Part shown: piece after piece, positions 36,625 to 46,201 of the stretch
Numbering within the stretch: the stretch's first letter is position 1
How the letters are laid out: every line of letters starts with the position of its first letter
Assembly: GCA_009786025.1 (NCBI GenBank)
Contig: WQUA01000003.1
Location: 1 to 64,000 of the forward strand
From: Pseudomonadota bacterium
GTDB lineage: Bacteria; Pseudomonadota; Gammaproteobacteria; Burkholderiales; Casimicrobiaceae
DNA: 64,000 bases
Reading direction: 5' to 3'
Position numbers and translations under genes: made by a program
The notes under the pieces: generated by a model
What the model saw: only the letters and a program-made list of their open reading frames with translations
Databases searched by the model: none
Told to the model about the DNA's origin: nothing

Positions 36625-37587
36625 TTGAATTCCGGCCATTATACCTTTCCGCCATCCTTCCTGAGCGTTCCCGAGGAACTGGCCGGGCAGCGGCTTGATC
36701 AGGTGCTGGCTGCGCTATTGCCGCAGCATTCGCGCAGCCGCCTGAAACAGTGGATCGAGGCGGGTTACGTACAAGTCGATGGTCGCGAGCTGCCGTCGAA
36801 AACGCGGCTGGTCGGTGGCGAGCGGCTGACCGTCAGCACGCCGCCGTCCGACGATCTGGAAGACGCTCCCCAAGCCATCGCGCTGACCATTGTTTATGAA
36901 GACGACACGCTGCTGGTGATCGACAAACCGGCCGGGTTGACCGTCCATCCCGGCGCCGGCAACCGCGACGGGACACTGCTCAACGCGCTGCTCCATCACG
37001 ACGCGGCGCTGGCGCAGTTACCCCGCGCCGGCATCGTCCACCGGCTCGATAAGGACACCAGCGGACTGATGGTCGTCGCCCGCACCGAAACCGCGCATAC
37101 CGACCTCGTCCGCCAATTGCAGGCGCGCACCGTCAAGCGCGAATACCTGGCGCTGGCGCTCGGCGATTTTGAGCGCGACGCTGTCGTCGAGGCGCCGATC
37201 GGACGTCACCCGACACGCCGCACCCAGATGGCGGTCGTCAGCCGTGGCAAACCGGCGCGTACACACGTGTCGATCGAAAAGCGTTTCGGTTTTGCCACGC
37301 TGGTGCGCTGCACGCTCGATACCGGTCGTACCCATCAGATTCGCGTTCATTTGACCGCGCTCGGCCACCCGCTGGTCGGCGATCCCGTTTACCGCGTCGC
37401 TGCGGGACGCGCCTTTCCCATTGCGAAGGCACCGGAAACGGTTGCCGCCGCACTGCGCGCGTTCCCGCGCCAAGCGTTGCACGCCACGCGCCTCGGACTG
37501 GAACATCCGGTCAGCCGGAAGCCGATGCAGTGGGAGTCGCCGTTGCCGGCAGATTTCAGAGAATTGTTGAAGCGGCTGGAACCGTAG
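36625..37587 (+). CDS. rluD: 23S rRNA pseudouridine(1911/1915/1917) synthase RluD
   Basis: Modifies helix 69 of 23S rRNA. S4 domain (GQRLDQVLAALLPQHSRSRL), DKPAGLTVHPGAGN, the catalytic GIVHRLDKDTSGLMVVA, and RTHQIRVHLTALGHPLVGDP. No ATG exists near the family start: TTG 36625 is preferred, with ggacgag upstream, giving 320 aa. CTG 36661 is an alternative, and the GTG at 36544 would overlap bamD. In relatives a polyphenol-oxidase-type gene follows; here a repeat cluster follows. Confidence 0.92.
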   Translation: MNSGHYTFPPSFLSVPEELAGQRLDQVLAALLPQHSRSRLKQWIEAGYVQVDGRELPSKTRLVGGERLTVSTPPSDDLEDAPQAIALTIVYEDDTLLVIDKPAGLTVHPGAGNRDGTLLNALLHHDAALAQLPRAGIVHRLDKDTSGLMVVARTETAHTDLVRQLQARTVKREYLALALGDFERDAVVEAPIGRHPTRRTQMAVVSRGKPARTHVSIEKRFGFATLVRCTLDTGRTHQIRVHLTALGHPLVGDPVYRVAAGRAFPIAKAPETVAAALRAFPRQALHATRLGLEHPVSRKPMQWESPLPADFRELLKRLEP

Positions 37588-37926
37588 CTTCGTAGCCCGG
37601 ATAAACGAAGCGTGTCACTCTGCGCGAAATCGCAGGGCTCAGGGCAAGGACGAAAAATATGGTTTAACCGCAAAAAGCACAAAGAAGAATTCTCGCGCGA
37701 AGGCGCGAAGCCGCGAAGAAAGCCCCTTCCCCCGCTTGCGGGGAAAGGTTGGGACGGGGGCAAATAAAAAGTTAGGCATCAGTAACCAAAACTTCGTCAT
37801 TCTGCGCGGCAGGAAACGACATCGCAGAATCCATGTGCTGATGACGGGAAGCAAATAGCTTCGCCTGCGGGCAAAACGCGCCGATAGCGACGCAGGAGCG
37901 GCAATCTACCGCCCGATCCGCCACCC
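37588..37926. repeat. Repeat cluster between convergent rluD and rho
   Basis: No gene. In order: cgtagcccggataaacgaag (37591-37610) then cgtgtcactctgcgcgaaat (close to 54521-54560); an AACCGCAAAG unit (37663-37689); cgcgaaggcgcgaagccgcg (37697-37716); a palindrome cccccgcttgcggggaaagg (37731-37750); and a gcgacgcaggagcggcaatc unit (37887-37906) then taccgcccgatc, related to 785-842. Five repeat families stacked in 340 bases suggests a preferred landing site between two gene ends. Confidence 0.65.
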
Positions 37927-39189
37927 TCACCCGCCGCGCCGCATCGAGTCGAAGAAGTCGGCGTTGTTTTTGGTGGCGCGCACTTTGTCGAGCAGGAATT
38001 CCATCGCGTCCAGATCGTCCATCGGGTAAAGCACTTTGCGCAGTATCCAGGTTTTTTGCAGCACATCCGGGCTTAACAGCAACTCTTCGCGGCGGGTGCC
38101 GGAGCGGTTGACGTTGATCGCCGGGTAGATGCGTTTTTCGGCCATCCGGCGGTCGAGGTGGATTTCCATGTTGCCGGTGCCTTTGAATTCTTCGTAGATC
38201 ACATCGTCCATTCGGCTGCCGGTGTCGATTAGCGCGGTGGCGATGATGGTCAGCGAGCCGCCTTCCTCGACGTTGCGCGCCGCGCCGAAGAAGCGCTTGG
38301 GGCGGTGCAGCGCGTGCGCATCGACGCCGCCGGTCAGTACTTTCCCCGAAGTCGGCACCACGGTGTTGTAGGCGCGCGCCAGCCGTGTGATGGAATCAAG
38401 CAAAATCACCACGTCTTTTTTGTGTTCGACCAACCGCTTGGCTTTTTCGATCACCATCTCGGCCACTTGCACGTGGCGCGTCGCCGGTTCATCAAAGGTT
38501 GACGCCACCACTTCGCCGCGCACGGTGCGCGTCATGTCGGTCACTTCTTCCGGCCGCTCGTCGATCAGCAGCACGATCAACACGACCTCAGGATAATTGG
38601 CCGCGATCGAGTGCGCGATGTGTTGCAGCATCACGGTCTTGCCGGATTTCGGCGATGCGACCAGCAGCCCGCGCTGCCCTTTCCCGATCGGCGCCACGAT
38701 GTCGATGATGCGACCGGTGATGTTTTCTTCGGCCTTGATGTCGCGCTCCAGCGCCAGCGGCTTATCCGGAAAGAGAGGCGTCAGATTTTCGAAAAGAATT
38801 TTTGACTTGGCGTTTTCCGGCGGCTCGTTGTTGATCTTGTCAACTTTGACCAGCGCGAAGTAGCGTTCGCCATCTTTTGGCGTACGAATCTCACCTTCAA
38901 TCGTGTCGCCGGTGTGTAAATTGAAACGGCGAATCTGCGACGGTGAAATGTACAAATCATCGGTGCCGGCAAGGTACGAAGTTTCGGGCGAACGCAGAAA
39001 ACCGAAGCCGTCAGGCAACACTTCGAGCACGCCGTCGCCGAAAATGCTTTCGCCACGTTTGGCGTGCGTTTTCAGCAGCGTGAAAATGAGATCGTGCTTG
39101 CGCAGGCGATTGGCGCCTTCGATGCCCATCGTGTTGGCCATTTCGACCAATTCGGTAACGTGTTTGTTTTTAAGATCAGAGAGACGCAT
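37927..39189 (-). CDS. rho: Transcription termination factor Rho
   Basis: Hexameric RNA helicase, 420 aa from ATG 39189. N-terminal helix bundle ([20 protein letters not shown]), an RNA-binding cold-shock-like domain with [15 protein letters not shown] and [15 protein letters not shown], Walker A ASPKSGKT (usually PPKAGKT), Walker [11 protein letters not shown], and the R loop [15 protein letters not shown]. Upstream trxA is on the same strand, the standard trxA-rho order. The 261-base leader may carry rho autoregulation, but nothing specific was seen. Confidence 0.97.
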   Translation of the reverse strand: MRLSDLKNKHVTELVEMANTMGIEGANRLRKHDLIFTLLKTHAKRGESIFGDGVLEVLPDGFGFLRSPETSYLAGTDDLYISPSQIRRFNLHTGDTIEGEIRTPKDGERYFALVKVDKINNEPPENAKSKILFENLTPLFPDKPLALERDIKAEENITGRIIDIVAPIGKGQRGLLVASPKSGKTVMLQHIAHSIAANYPEVVLIVLLIDERPEEVTDMTRTVRGEVVASTFDEPATRHVQVAEMVIEKAKRLVEHKKDVVILLDSITRLARAYNTVVPTSGKVLTGGVDAHALHRPKRFFGAARNVEEGGSLTIIATALIDTGSRMDDVIYEEFKGTGNMEIHLDRRMAEKRIYPAINVNRSGTRREELLLSPDVLQKTWILRKVLYPMDDLDAMEFLLDKVRATKNNADFFDSMRRGG

Positions 39190-39450
39190 AATGACGATAG
39201 ATGTCGTGGAAACACCGCTTGTTCGGTACAAAAATCAAGCGGCAAAATCAGCGGTCAGACCGCAGCGAAAGAAAGAATAATCAGGGGATAAAAGAATTCG
39301 CGTTCGGGAACGAGGGGATAAACCACCTAAAATCCGCAGCAAACCCCGGCTCAGAACCAACTCTGGATTTCCGGCGGCGCACGGTTTTTTCCCTCTCGGT
39401 TTTTTCCCGCATTTCAACCGTGCCGCCGATGAACTGCAACATTAACAGTC

Positions 39451-39765
39451 TCAAAGAAAGCTGTCAAGAAACGTTTTGAGATGTCCGCGGCTTCCGCCGC
39501 CCAGCTTCTGCCCCTTGACTTCTCCATTGTGGAAAACGACGAGCGTCGGCATCGCGCGAATGCCGCAGCGCTGCGCCGTTACCGGGTTGGCGTCAACGTC
39601 GACTTTAACGATGTCCAATCGTCCGGCGTATTCCTCGGCCAGGCTTTCCAGCGTCGGTGCCAACATCTTGCACGGGCCGCACCACTGCGCCCAAAAATCG
39701 ACCAGAACCGGACGCGGCGCTTTCAATACGTCCTGCTCAAAACTGGCGTCTGTGACTTCTTTCAT
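39451..39765 (-). CDS. trxA: Thioredoxin TrxA
   Basis: 104-aa dithiol-disulfide oxidoreductase with active site WCGPC (28-32), cis-Pro segment RAMPTLVVF and the conserved VLVDFWAQ strand. Upstream of rho as in most proteobacteria. Divergent from fdxA. Confidence 0.96.
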   Translation of the reverse strand: MKEVTDASFEQDVLKAPRPVLVDFWAQWCGPCKMLAPTLESLAEEYAGRLDIVKVDVDANPVTAQRCGIRAMPTLVVFHNGEVKGQKLGGGSRGHLKTFLDSFL

Positions 39766-39952
39766 TAATAGCTCCTTCCTTATTGGTTCAGATGGATGGT
39801 AAACGCTCTATTCTTCCGACGCCGTTATCCGGCGCACGATTTTTGACTTTGTTACGCTACGATTCCCGCCTGCTGTCCGGCGGGGCGGGTATTCCACCGC
39901 CGATTTGTTAGAATAAAACATTCCGACCCGCCAAAAGGCAGATTGCCCCGCC

Positions 39953-40276
39953 ATGACCTACGTTGTTACTGAAAATTGTATCCGTTGTAAATATACCGAC
40001 TGCGTCGATGTCTGCCCCGTGGACGCCTTCCGCGAAGGCCCCAACTTTTTGGTGATCGACCCCGACGAATGCATCGATTGTACCCTATGCGTTTCCGAGT
40101 GTCCCGTGGAGGCCATTTTTGCCGAAGACGATCTGCCGCCCGATCAGCGGGACTTTACTGCGTTGAACGCTGAGCTTTCCAAAATCTGGCCGACGATCAT
40201 TGAACGCAAAGCGCCGCCGCCCGATGTCGAGGACTGGAGAGGCGTACCGAACAAACGCGAACATCTGGAAAAATAA
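39953..40276 (+). CDS. fdxA: Seven-iron ferredoxin FdxA
   Basis: 107 aa. [20 protein letters not shown] start; the N-terminal cluster [13 protein letters not shown] with a following CP, and the second cluster [11 protein letters not shown] with CP, match the 3Fe-4S/4Fe-4S FdxA type. The C-terminal [10 protein letters not shown] extension is characteristic. The separate small ferredoxin at 2104-2352 belongs to another subfamily. Redox partner unknown. Confidence 0.94.
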   Translation: MTYVVTENCIRCKYTDCVDVCPVDAFREGPNFLVIDPDECIDCTLCVSECPVEAIFAEDDLPPDQRDFTALNAELSKIWPTIIERKAPPPDVEDWRGVPNKREHLEK

Positions 40277-40344
40277 ACCTTCCTCCTTCCTCCCAAAGCG
40301 CCAAGCGTTTCCTTGCGTCGTTTCCGGCGCGAGGGTGTTGGTTG

Positions 40345-40421
40345 TGGCGCGCCCGACACGACTCGAACGTGTGACCCCTGCCTTCGGAGGGCAGTACTCT
40401 ATCCATCTGAGCTACGGGCGC
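40345..40421 (-). tRNA. tRNA-Arg (anticodon CCG)
   Basis: Minus-strand cloverleaf: acceptor GCGCCCG/CGGGCGC, D-arm with TAGCTCAGATGGATAGAGTA, anticodon stem CTGCC/GGCAG with loop CTCCGAA (anticodon CCG), T-arm with GTTCGAGTC, discriminator G and encoded CCA. Confidence 0.97.
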
Positions 40422-40604
40422 GGAACACTGTGGAAACTCCGCCGGAATCTCGCAAGACAACGCGAAGGTGGCGATTGTATCAGGAATCAGGAGCCAGCGT
40501 TAATCCGTCGGCATGATCCCCGTCTTTTCGGGAAAACAGGATAATTCGCCGGATTCGCTATACTGTACGGCAAGATTTTTACTGCGGCATTTTGCCGTTG
40601 AAAT

Positions 40605-41432
40605 ATGCCGTCTTACGTCGTCGGAGATATTCAGGGCTGTCACAGCGAATTGTGCCGCCTTCTTGATCTGATCGGTTTTTCTCCGAAGCATGACCGTTTG
40701 TGGTGTGTCGGCGATCTCGTTAATCGCGGGCCCGCTTCGGCAAACGTCTTGCGCGAGTTGATGGCGCTCGGCGATTCCGCGCAATCGGTGCTCGGCAATC
40801 ACGATTTTCATTTGCTGGTCGCTGCTGCCGGTTTCCAGAAACTCGGTCGTCGCGATCATCTCGACGATATCCTGTCCGCTAAAGACCGCGATGCGATGCT
40901 CGACTGGTTGCGCCATCGCCCACTGGCGATTCGTTTTGATCATTACCTACTCGTACACGCCGGCGTGATTCCCGCCTGGAGCGCCGACGATGTTGTGCAA
41001 TACGCGCGCGAAGTTGAAGCCGTGCTACACAGCGATGATCGCGACACGGTTTTACATTTTCTGCAATACCTCTACGGCAATACGCCGGAACGGTGGGATA
41101 CGCAGTTGCGCGGTCAGGAGAGGCTGCGCGCGATCGTCAATGTTTGCGCGCGTCTGCGTTTTTGTGCGGAAGACGGGACAATGGATTTTTCGGAAAAAGG
41201 TTCGCGCGATCAACCGCCGCCCGGAATGCGCCCCTGGTTCGCGTTCGAGTCACGCCGCAGCCGCAACGTCACCCTGTTGTGCGGCCATTGGTCGATGCTC
41301 GGTCTGTCGCTGATGCCCGATGTGCTGGCGCTCGATTCCGGTTGTTTGTGGGGGGGCATGTTGACCGCCGTGCGGCTGGAAGACCAGCGGGTATTTCAGA
41401 CGCCGAGCGAACAGCGGTTGTTTTTCTCCTGA
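40605..41432 (+). CDS. apaH: Bis(5'-nucleosyl)-tetraphosphatase, symmetrical (ApaH)
   Basis: Hydrolyses Ap4A to two ADP. 275 aa, a metallophosphatase with DIQGCHSELCRLL (the first Asp/His site, usual GDIQGC), VGDLVNRGPASANVLREL, LGNHDFHLL and a later GHWSMLGL. The start ATG 40605 immediately precedes PSYVVGDIQG, typical of ApaH. Convergent with the PfkB kinase gene. Confidence 0.95.
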   Translation: MPSYVVGDIQGCHSELCRLLDLIGFSPKHDRLWCVGDLVNRGPASANVLRELMALGDSAQSVLGNHDFHLLVAAAGFQKLGRRDHLDDILSAKDRDAMLDWLRHRPLAIRFDHYLLVHAGVIPAWSADDVVQYAREVEAVLHSDDRDTVLHFLQYLYGNTPERWDTQLRGQERLRAIVNVCARLRFCAEDGTMDFSEKGSRDQPPPGMRPWFAFESRRSRNVTLLCGHWSMLGLSLMPDVLALDSGCLWGGMLTAVRLEDQRVFQTPSEQRLFFS

Positions 41433-41452
41433 TGTATCGCTCTCTCCCTTTA

Positions 41453-41478
41453 TCCCTCTCCCGCAAGCGGAAGAGGGA
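41453..41478. terminator. Hairpin between convergent apaH and PfkB kinase genes
   Basis: tccctctcccgcaagcggaa gaggga: arms TCCCTCT-CCGC and GCGG-AGAGGGA with one mismatch and an AA loop. It is followed by gaaaaaag on plus (a T-run on minus), so it can terminate the minus-strand kinase transcript. Also a member of the palindromic repeat family seen inside mfd. Confidence 0.6.
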
Positions 41479-41489
41479 ATGAAAAAAGT

Positions 41490-42440
41490 TCAGAATTTCA
41501 ACGCTTCTCCAAACGCCTCCTGATACCGTCGCGCCACATCTTCGCGCGTGACCGGGTGATTCTGCGGACCGTGATGGGCGATCTTGATAGCACCAAGAAC
41601 GGCCGCCAATCGGCCAGTCGTGCGCCAGCCCCAGCCGTGCGCGATGCCATAGAGCAGGCCGGCGCGATAGGCGTCGCCGCAACCCGTGGGATCGACTTCG
41701 GCATCGGGCGCTACCGCTGGAATCGAGAGCGTGTTTCCTTCAGATATGATGTACGAGCCTTCGGCACCGCGCGTAACAATCAGCGCCCGCACCCGTCGCG
41801 CGATTTCTTCCGGCGTGCGCGCGGTGCGTTCGCTCAACAAACGCGCCTCATAATCGTTCAGCGCTACAACATCGGCGAGCTCGACCATTTCGAGCAGTTC
41901 TTCGCTGGAGAAAAGCGTCATCGCTTGTCCGGGGTCGAACACAAACGGGATGTTCAATGCGTGAAACTGCCGCGCGTGCTGCAACATCCCTTCACGGCCG
42001 TCGGGCGCCACCAGCCCCAAGGCGATGTCTTTGACCTCCCCCACCTTGACGCAATGCGATTCCGCCATCGCGCCCGGATGAAACGCGGTGATCTGGTTGT
42101 CGTCCATGTCGGTCATGATCGTTGCCTGTGCGGTATAAGCGCCTTCGATCAGCCGCACACCGTCGCAAGCGATTTTCTGCGTCGCCAACCGCGCTTTGTA
42201 AGGCTGGCCGTCCTCGCTGCCCAGCGTCGCCATCACCACCGGCTCGCCGCCCAGTTTTTTCAACGTATAAGCGATATTGCCGGCGCAGCCGCCCCATTCG
42301 CGGCGCATGCTGCTGACGGTGAACGATACTGACAATCGTTCCATCTGATCGGGCAACAGATGTCGCGAAAAACGATCAGGGAAAACCGCGATGATGTCGT
42401 AAGCGAGCGAGCCGCAAATCAGAACACGTGGTGAAGTCAT
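41490..42440 (-). CDS. PfkB-family carbohydrate/nucleoside kinase
   Basis: 316 aa from ATG 42440. VLICGSLAYDIIA start, GGCAGNIAYTLKKLGGEP (substrate site) and the catalytic DPTGCGDAYRAGLLYG signature (Asp base in GCGDA). Adenosine-kinase/ribokinase-like. Substrate cannot be decided from sequence; there is no linked sugar or nucleoside operon. Confidence 0.88.
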   Translation of the reverse strand: MTSPRVLICGSLAYDIIAVFPDRFSRHLLPDQMERLSVSFTVSSMRREWGGCAGNIAYTLKKLGGEPVVMATLGSEDGQPYKARLATQKIACDGVRLIEGAYTAQATIMTDMDDNQITAFHPGAMAESHCVKVGEVKDIALGLVAPDGREGMLQHARQFHALNIPFVFDPGQAMTLFSSEELLEMVELADVVALNDYEARLLSERTARTPEEIARRVRALIVTRGAEGSYIISEGNTLSIPAVAPDAEVDPTGCGDAYRAGLLYGIAHGWGWRTTGRLAAVLGAIKIAHHGPQNHPVTREDVARRYQEAFGEALKF

Positions 42441-42691
42441 GGTTGTTGAAAAAGTAAAAAAGAGAAACGAAGGCGCCATGATAAGCGACAATGCGTTCCG
42501 GCGCTATTCGACAGGAAAAAACCGCCGTTGCCACCATTTCTGCGAAGGTAGGAATCCGGAAAATCTGTTCACATGGAAGCGCAAAGGCTTGCAAAATTTG
42601 AGGCCGAAGAATCAACCCGCACCCTTGTGAGAGCGGCTGATCCTTGACGCCCAAACGGTAGCGCGCGGCGCTTTGTTCGTTCCGTACTCTC

Positions 42692-43519
42692 TTATTCCAT
42701 ACTTTTCAGCATCGCCTGCAAGGTGCCACACTGGCGGCGCGAGACCGGCAATAGCTCCGACGTATCCTGCAATTCGATTTTCCAGCCATCGTTCTCATGG
42801 TCACCGTTTGTTCTTTGCTCATTGGCGCTGCCGAGCACCAGGCGCTTGATCGCCCGTTTCGCCACCAGATAACTGCGATGGGTGCGGACAAAATCAGGAG
42901 CAAATTCCTGTTCCAGCTTGACCAGCGATTCTTCCAGGGTAAATTCGCGTTCATGCGTTTTGATCGTCACATATTTCTGTTCGGCTTTGAAATAAATGAC
43001 TTCTTCGATCGGCACCAGTTCAATTCGTGTCCGCCCGATCACCGGTAAAAACCGTCGTGCGTCCGTCGGCAATCCGGCGAGTTGCGCTTCTGAAAGAGGC
43101 TCCAATGCCGGAACTTTGCGCAGCGCCGTCAACAACCGGTCGATGCGCACCGGTTTCATCAAATAATCAATGGCGTTCAATTCGAACGCCTGTACGGCAT
43201 ATTCATTGAACGCCGTCACAAAAATGACGCGTGGCGGTTGTTTCATCTTGCGCAGATGTTGCGCCAGCTCGATGCCACTCATGTCGGGCATCTGAATATC
43301 GGTCAGCAACAGATCGATCTCGGAAGCCTGCACCCAATGTAGCGCCTCGCGGCCATTTTCGACTTCTCCGACAACGGTCAATGGCAACGCTTGCTGGCAA
43401 TCGTTGAGCAAATCGCGTAAACGCCGGCGCGCCGGCGCTTCATCATCGACCACCAGGATTTTCAGAGGCTTGTCAGCCGTCATTTCCGTTGCTTTTTCAG
43501 CATTTGCATCGGTGCTCAT
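42692..43519 (-). CDS. LytTR-type response regulator (AlgR-like)
   Basis: 275 aa: receiver domain with ILVVDDEAPARRRL and phospho-acceptor Asp74 in LLLTDIQMPD, a Lys in YLMKPV, and a C-terminal LytTR DNA-binding domain (about 150-270) with VIYFKAEQKYVTIKT and FVRTHRSYLV. Its ATG overlaps the kinase stop (43516-43519). AlgR-type regulators control surface polysaccharide, pili or virulence traits in relatives; targets here are unknown. Confidence 0.9.
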   Translation of the reverse strand: MSTDANAEKATEMTADKPLKILVVDDEAPARRRLRDLLNDCQQALPLTVVGEVENGREALHWVQASEIDLLLTDIQMPDMSGIELAQHLRKMKQPPRVIFVTAFNEYAVQAFELNAIDYLMKPVRIDRLLTALRKVPALEPLSEAQLAGLPTDARRFLPVIGRTRIELVPIEEVIYFKAEQKYVTIKTHEREFTLEESLVKLEQEFAPDFVRTHRSYLVAKRAIKRLVLGSANEQRTNGDHENDGWKIELQDTSELLPVSRRQCGTLQAMLKSME

Positions 43520-44604
43520 TCACGATTCCCCTGCAATGATGTTTTGCCTGCACGCGGCGACGCTCTCTGCTCTTTGCCGCTGTTAGCGCTCGGCGTCGGT
43601 AATGGCTTCCGCCGGTACGGCATTCGAATATGCACTTCATACGTTTCGTCGTTGCCCACCTTGGCGGACATACTGGCTTCCGCATCAAAATGCAGCGCCA
43701 GCCGTGCCCGCACATTGGCGACGGCGATCCGGTTGCCGCGATGATGACGCTCGTTGCCGGGGCGGTAAGGGTTGCGCAGAATCGCGTGAACTTCATCACG
43801 CGACGAAAAAATATTGATTGAGATCGTGCCGCCGACGCTCGATGTTTCGACGCCGTGATGAATCGCGTTTTCCAGCAACGGCTGCAATACCAGCGGCGGC
43901 ACCATGGCGTCGGCCGGCATACTCTTGATGTTCCAATCGACTTCGAGACGCTCGCCCAACCGCAATTTCTCCAGCCCCAGATATTGACGACACAACTCGA
44001 CTTCATCCGCCAGCGGCGCCAGATCGCGATTGTCGCGCATCAGCACGCGAAAAAGATCGGCCATGTCCTGCAACGCCGCTTCGGCCTGGCGCGGGTCATG
44101 ACGTACTATCGACATCACCGCATTGAGGCTGTTGAACAAAAAATGCGGGCGGATGCGCGCCTGCAACGCCTGCAATTTGGCCTCAATTACCACCGGCGAC
44201 AGCATCCGGTTACGCATATGAAAGTAATACAGCAACAACGCCTGCGCCAGTAAGCTCCAGAACAACACCGGCACAATGTCCGGCCACAGCGCAAAACGCA
44301 ACAGGACGGTGATGATGACCGCGCAAACGATCGTAATCGTCGTTACCGCCGCCACCCCCCGCCAATACGGCTGCCGCGCCAGCCAGGGTCCGCACAGCCA
44401 TAACAGCGTCAGTTCCAGAATCAAAAAGGGCTCGACGCTTCCCGCCAGTTCGGTCACCGCCAGCGACCATTCGCGCCCGCCACCGTAACGCGCCAGCATT
44501 GCCAGCGCCATGCCGAGATTGACGCCCAGAACCGTCCGCAGCACAACCCCTAGATTACGCCAATCCGGCATCAGCGGAGAGATTTCTTTGTATTTCGCGC
44601 TCAT
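43516..44604 (-). CDS. LytS/AlgZ-type sensor histidine kinase
   Basis: 362 aa from ATG 44604. Transmembrane segments occupy about 20-130, followed by the His_kinase domain IRPHFLFNSLNAVMSIVRHD with His154, then an HATPase region (PPLVLQPLLENAIHHGVE, N-box). Two-gene operon with the LytTR regulator, 4-base overlap. The frame stays open upstream of the chosen ATG but is not family-like there. The signal sensed is not evident. Confidence 0.9.
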   Translation of the reverse strand: MSAKYKEISPLMPDWRNLGVVLRTVLGVNLGMALAMLARYGGGREWSLAVTELAGSVEPFLILELTLLWLCGPWLARQPYWRGVAAVTTITIVCAVIITVLLRFALWPDIVPVLFWSLLAQALLLYYFHMRNRMLSPVVIEAKLQALQARIRPHFLFNSLNAVMSIVRHDPRQAEAALQDMADLFRVLMRDNRDLAPLADEVELCRQYLGLEKLRLGERLEVDWNIKSMPADAMVPPLVLQPLLENAIHHGVETSSVGGTISINIFSSRDEVHAILRNPYRPGNERHHRGNRIAVANVRARLALHFDAEASMSAKVGNDETYEVHIRMPYRRKPLPTPSANSGKEQRASPRAGKTSLQGNRE

Positions 44605-44878
44605 CGACAACCATCCACCCGGCAGAAGTCCCTCAATGCGCTTCGCGGCGCGCTGAAGACAGTACAAACAGTACGGCAAAGCAAAGCCAACAACGGATAA
44701 AGATTTATGCTGTCCACTATATATATGGCCATTGTCCCTAACTGCCGGGCATTGCGCAAGTTGGCCGCCGCCCAATGGTTTTATCATTCTAGCCGACTCC
44801 TTGTGGAGAGTGCTATAGTGCGCGGTACCAAGAAAGCGGAAAAATGCTTACACCTTCAGAACCTTTAAGGAGACGCCC

Positions 44879-45826
44879 TTGATCCCGATTTACAACTACG
44901 ATGGCGGTATTTTTGCAATCGACGCTCTCTACGAGCGGCCATTGCGCGCCGCGATTCATTTTGTCGTCGATAATGGCCGCGCCGCCATCATCGACACCGC
45001 TCATAACGCCTCGGTCGAACTCGCCGTACAGGCTACCGCGCAACTTGGCCTCAAGCGGGAGGATGTCGATTACGTCTGCCTGACCCATGTTCATCTCGAC
45101 CATGCTGGCGGCGCTGGCGCGCTCATGCGCGAATTCGGCAACGCCAAACTGGTCGTCCATCCACGTGGCGCCCGCCACATGGCCGATCCGACCCAACTCA
45201 TGGCCGGCGTCAAAGCCGTCTATGGTGAAGCCGAAGCCGCACAGCTTTACGGCGAACTGGTGCCTGTCCCCGAAGAGCGAATTATCGCCGCCGCCGACGG
45301 AACATCGCTCAAACTCGGAAGCCGTGAACTGCACTGCCTCGACACGCCGGGACACGCGCGCCACCACCTTTGTTTTTACGATACGGCCGTCAATACCGTA
45401 TTTACCGGCGATATTTTCGGAATCACCAGCCCTGAACTCGATGCCAATGACCGGCAATCCATCGTTGTCACCTCCAGCCCGGTGCAATTTGAACCGCAGG
45501 CGATGCGTGATTCAATCCGGCGCATCCTCGCATATCGTCCCGAGGTGCTTTACCTGACCCACTTCGCACAACTGCGCGAACCGGCGGCGCGCGGCGACGA
45601 CTTGTATCGCCTGATTGATGCCTATGTCGCTATTGCCGAACAAGCCGGCCCCGACGATGGCAACCGCTATCAACGAATCGCTGACGGCTTGTGGCAATTG
45701 TTCGACGCCGAAGCGCAACGTCAGCGCTGGCCGCTGTCCCGCGAAAAAATACGCGCGCTCATGAAACTGGATGTCGATTTGAACGCGCAGGGACTGGATG
45801 TCTGGTTGAAATCGCGAACAAAATAA
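44879..45826 (+). CDS. MBL-fold metallo-hydrolase
   Basis: 315 aa starting at TTG 44879, chosen because aaggag sits 7 bases upstream. Metal motif THVHLDHAGG (His70, His72, Asp74, His75), a later LDTPGHARHH and FTGDIFG. A C-terminal helical part of about 100 aa follows the beta-lactamase fold. Substrate unknown; glyoxalase II-like or lactonase-like roles are possible. Confidence 0.88.
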   Translation: MIPIYNYDGGIFAIDALYERPLRAAIHFVVDNGRAAIIDTAHNASVELAVQATAQLGLKREDVDYVCLTHVHLDHAGGAGALMREFGNAKLVVHPRGARHMADPTQLMAGVKAVYGEAEAAQLYGELVPVPEERIIAAADGTSLKLGSRELHCLDTPGHARHHLCFYDTAVNTVFTGDIFGITSPELDANDRQSIVVTSSPVQFEPQAMRDSIRRILAYRPEVLYLTHFAQLREPAARGDDLYRLIDAYVAIAEQAGPDDGNRYQRIADGLWQLFDAEAQRQRWPLSREKIRALMKLDVDLNAQGLDVWLKSRTK

Positions 45827-46201
45827 GCTCGCGCAGGTTACAGGCGAGCACCGCGCATCCGGGAATCATTTCACGCAAAGCATGAAACATAAGGGCGAGT
45901 TTCAAACCCGCCCTTATGTTATCTCGCGCGAAGCCGCGAAGAGGAAAAGCCCCCTTTCCCAAAGGGACGCCCGCCGAAGGCGGACGGGGGTTTGTTGAAA
46001 AAGATTTACCGTAAAGAACGCATAGGTCACAAAGAAAAAGCGGGGCACACAAAAGTACACCTCAAATCAAATATCATCGAAATCCAAAAACATGATTTCA
46101 AGTCAGAATTGACAGCCTTTACAAGTTAAACGACACTGCCTTCGTAGATCATGGTATCTCTACCGTTAACGCTCGCATCCATCAACGCTTACCCTTGTCT
46201 T
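45827..46201. repeat. Repeat-rich intergenic region between the MBL and MAPEG genes
   Basis: Contains a terminator-like hairpin (45886-45920), tctcgcgcgaagccgcgaag (45921-45940), a palindromic ccctttcccaaaggg unit (45952-45966) with gcccgccgaaggcggacggg (45969-45988), and an AACCGCAAAG-like unit (gatttaccgtaaagaacgca, 46003-46022, then taggtcacaaag). The remaining 160 bases show no gene and presumably hold the MAPEG promoter. Confidence 0.6.
45886..45920. terminator. Hairpin downstream of the MBL hydrolase gene
   Basis: aacataagggcg and cgcccttatgtt form a perfect 12-bp stem around a small internal pairing (gtt/aac). It lies 60 bases after the stop. No clear T-run follows. Confidence 0.6.

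Noticed and set aside
37588..37926. Possible small proteins between rluD and rho
   Set aside because: All open frames run through repeat families and have no start context or known similarity.
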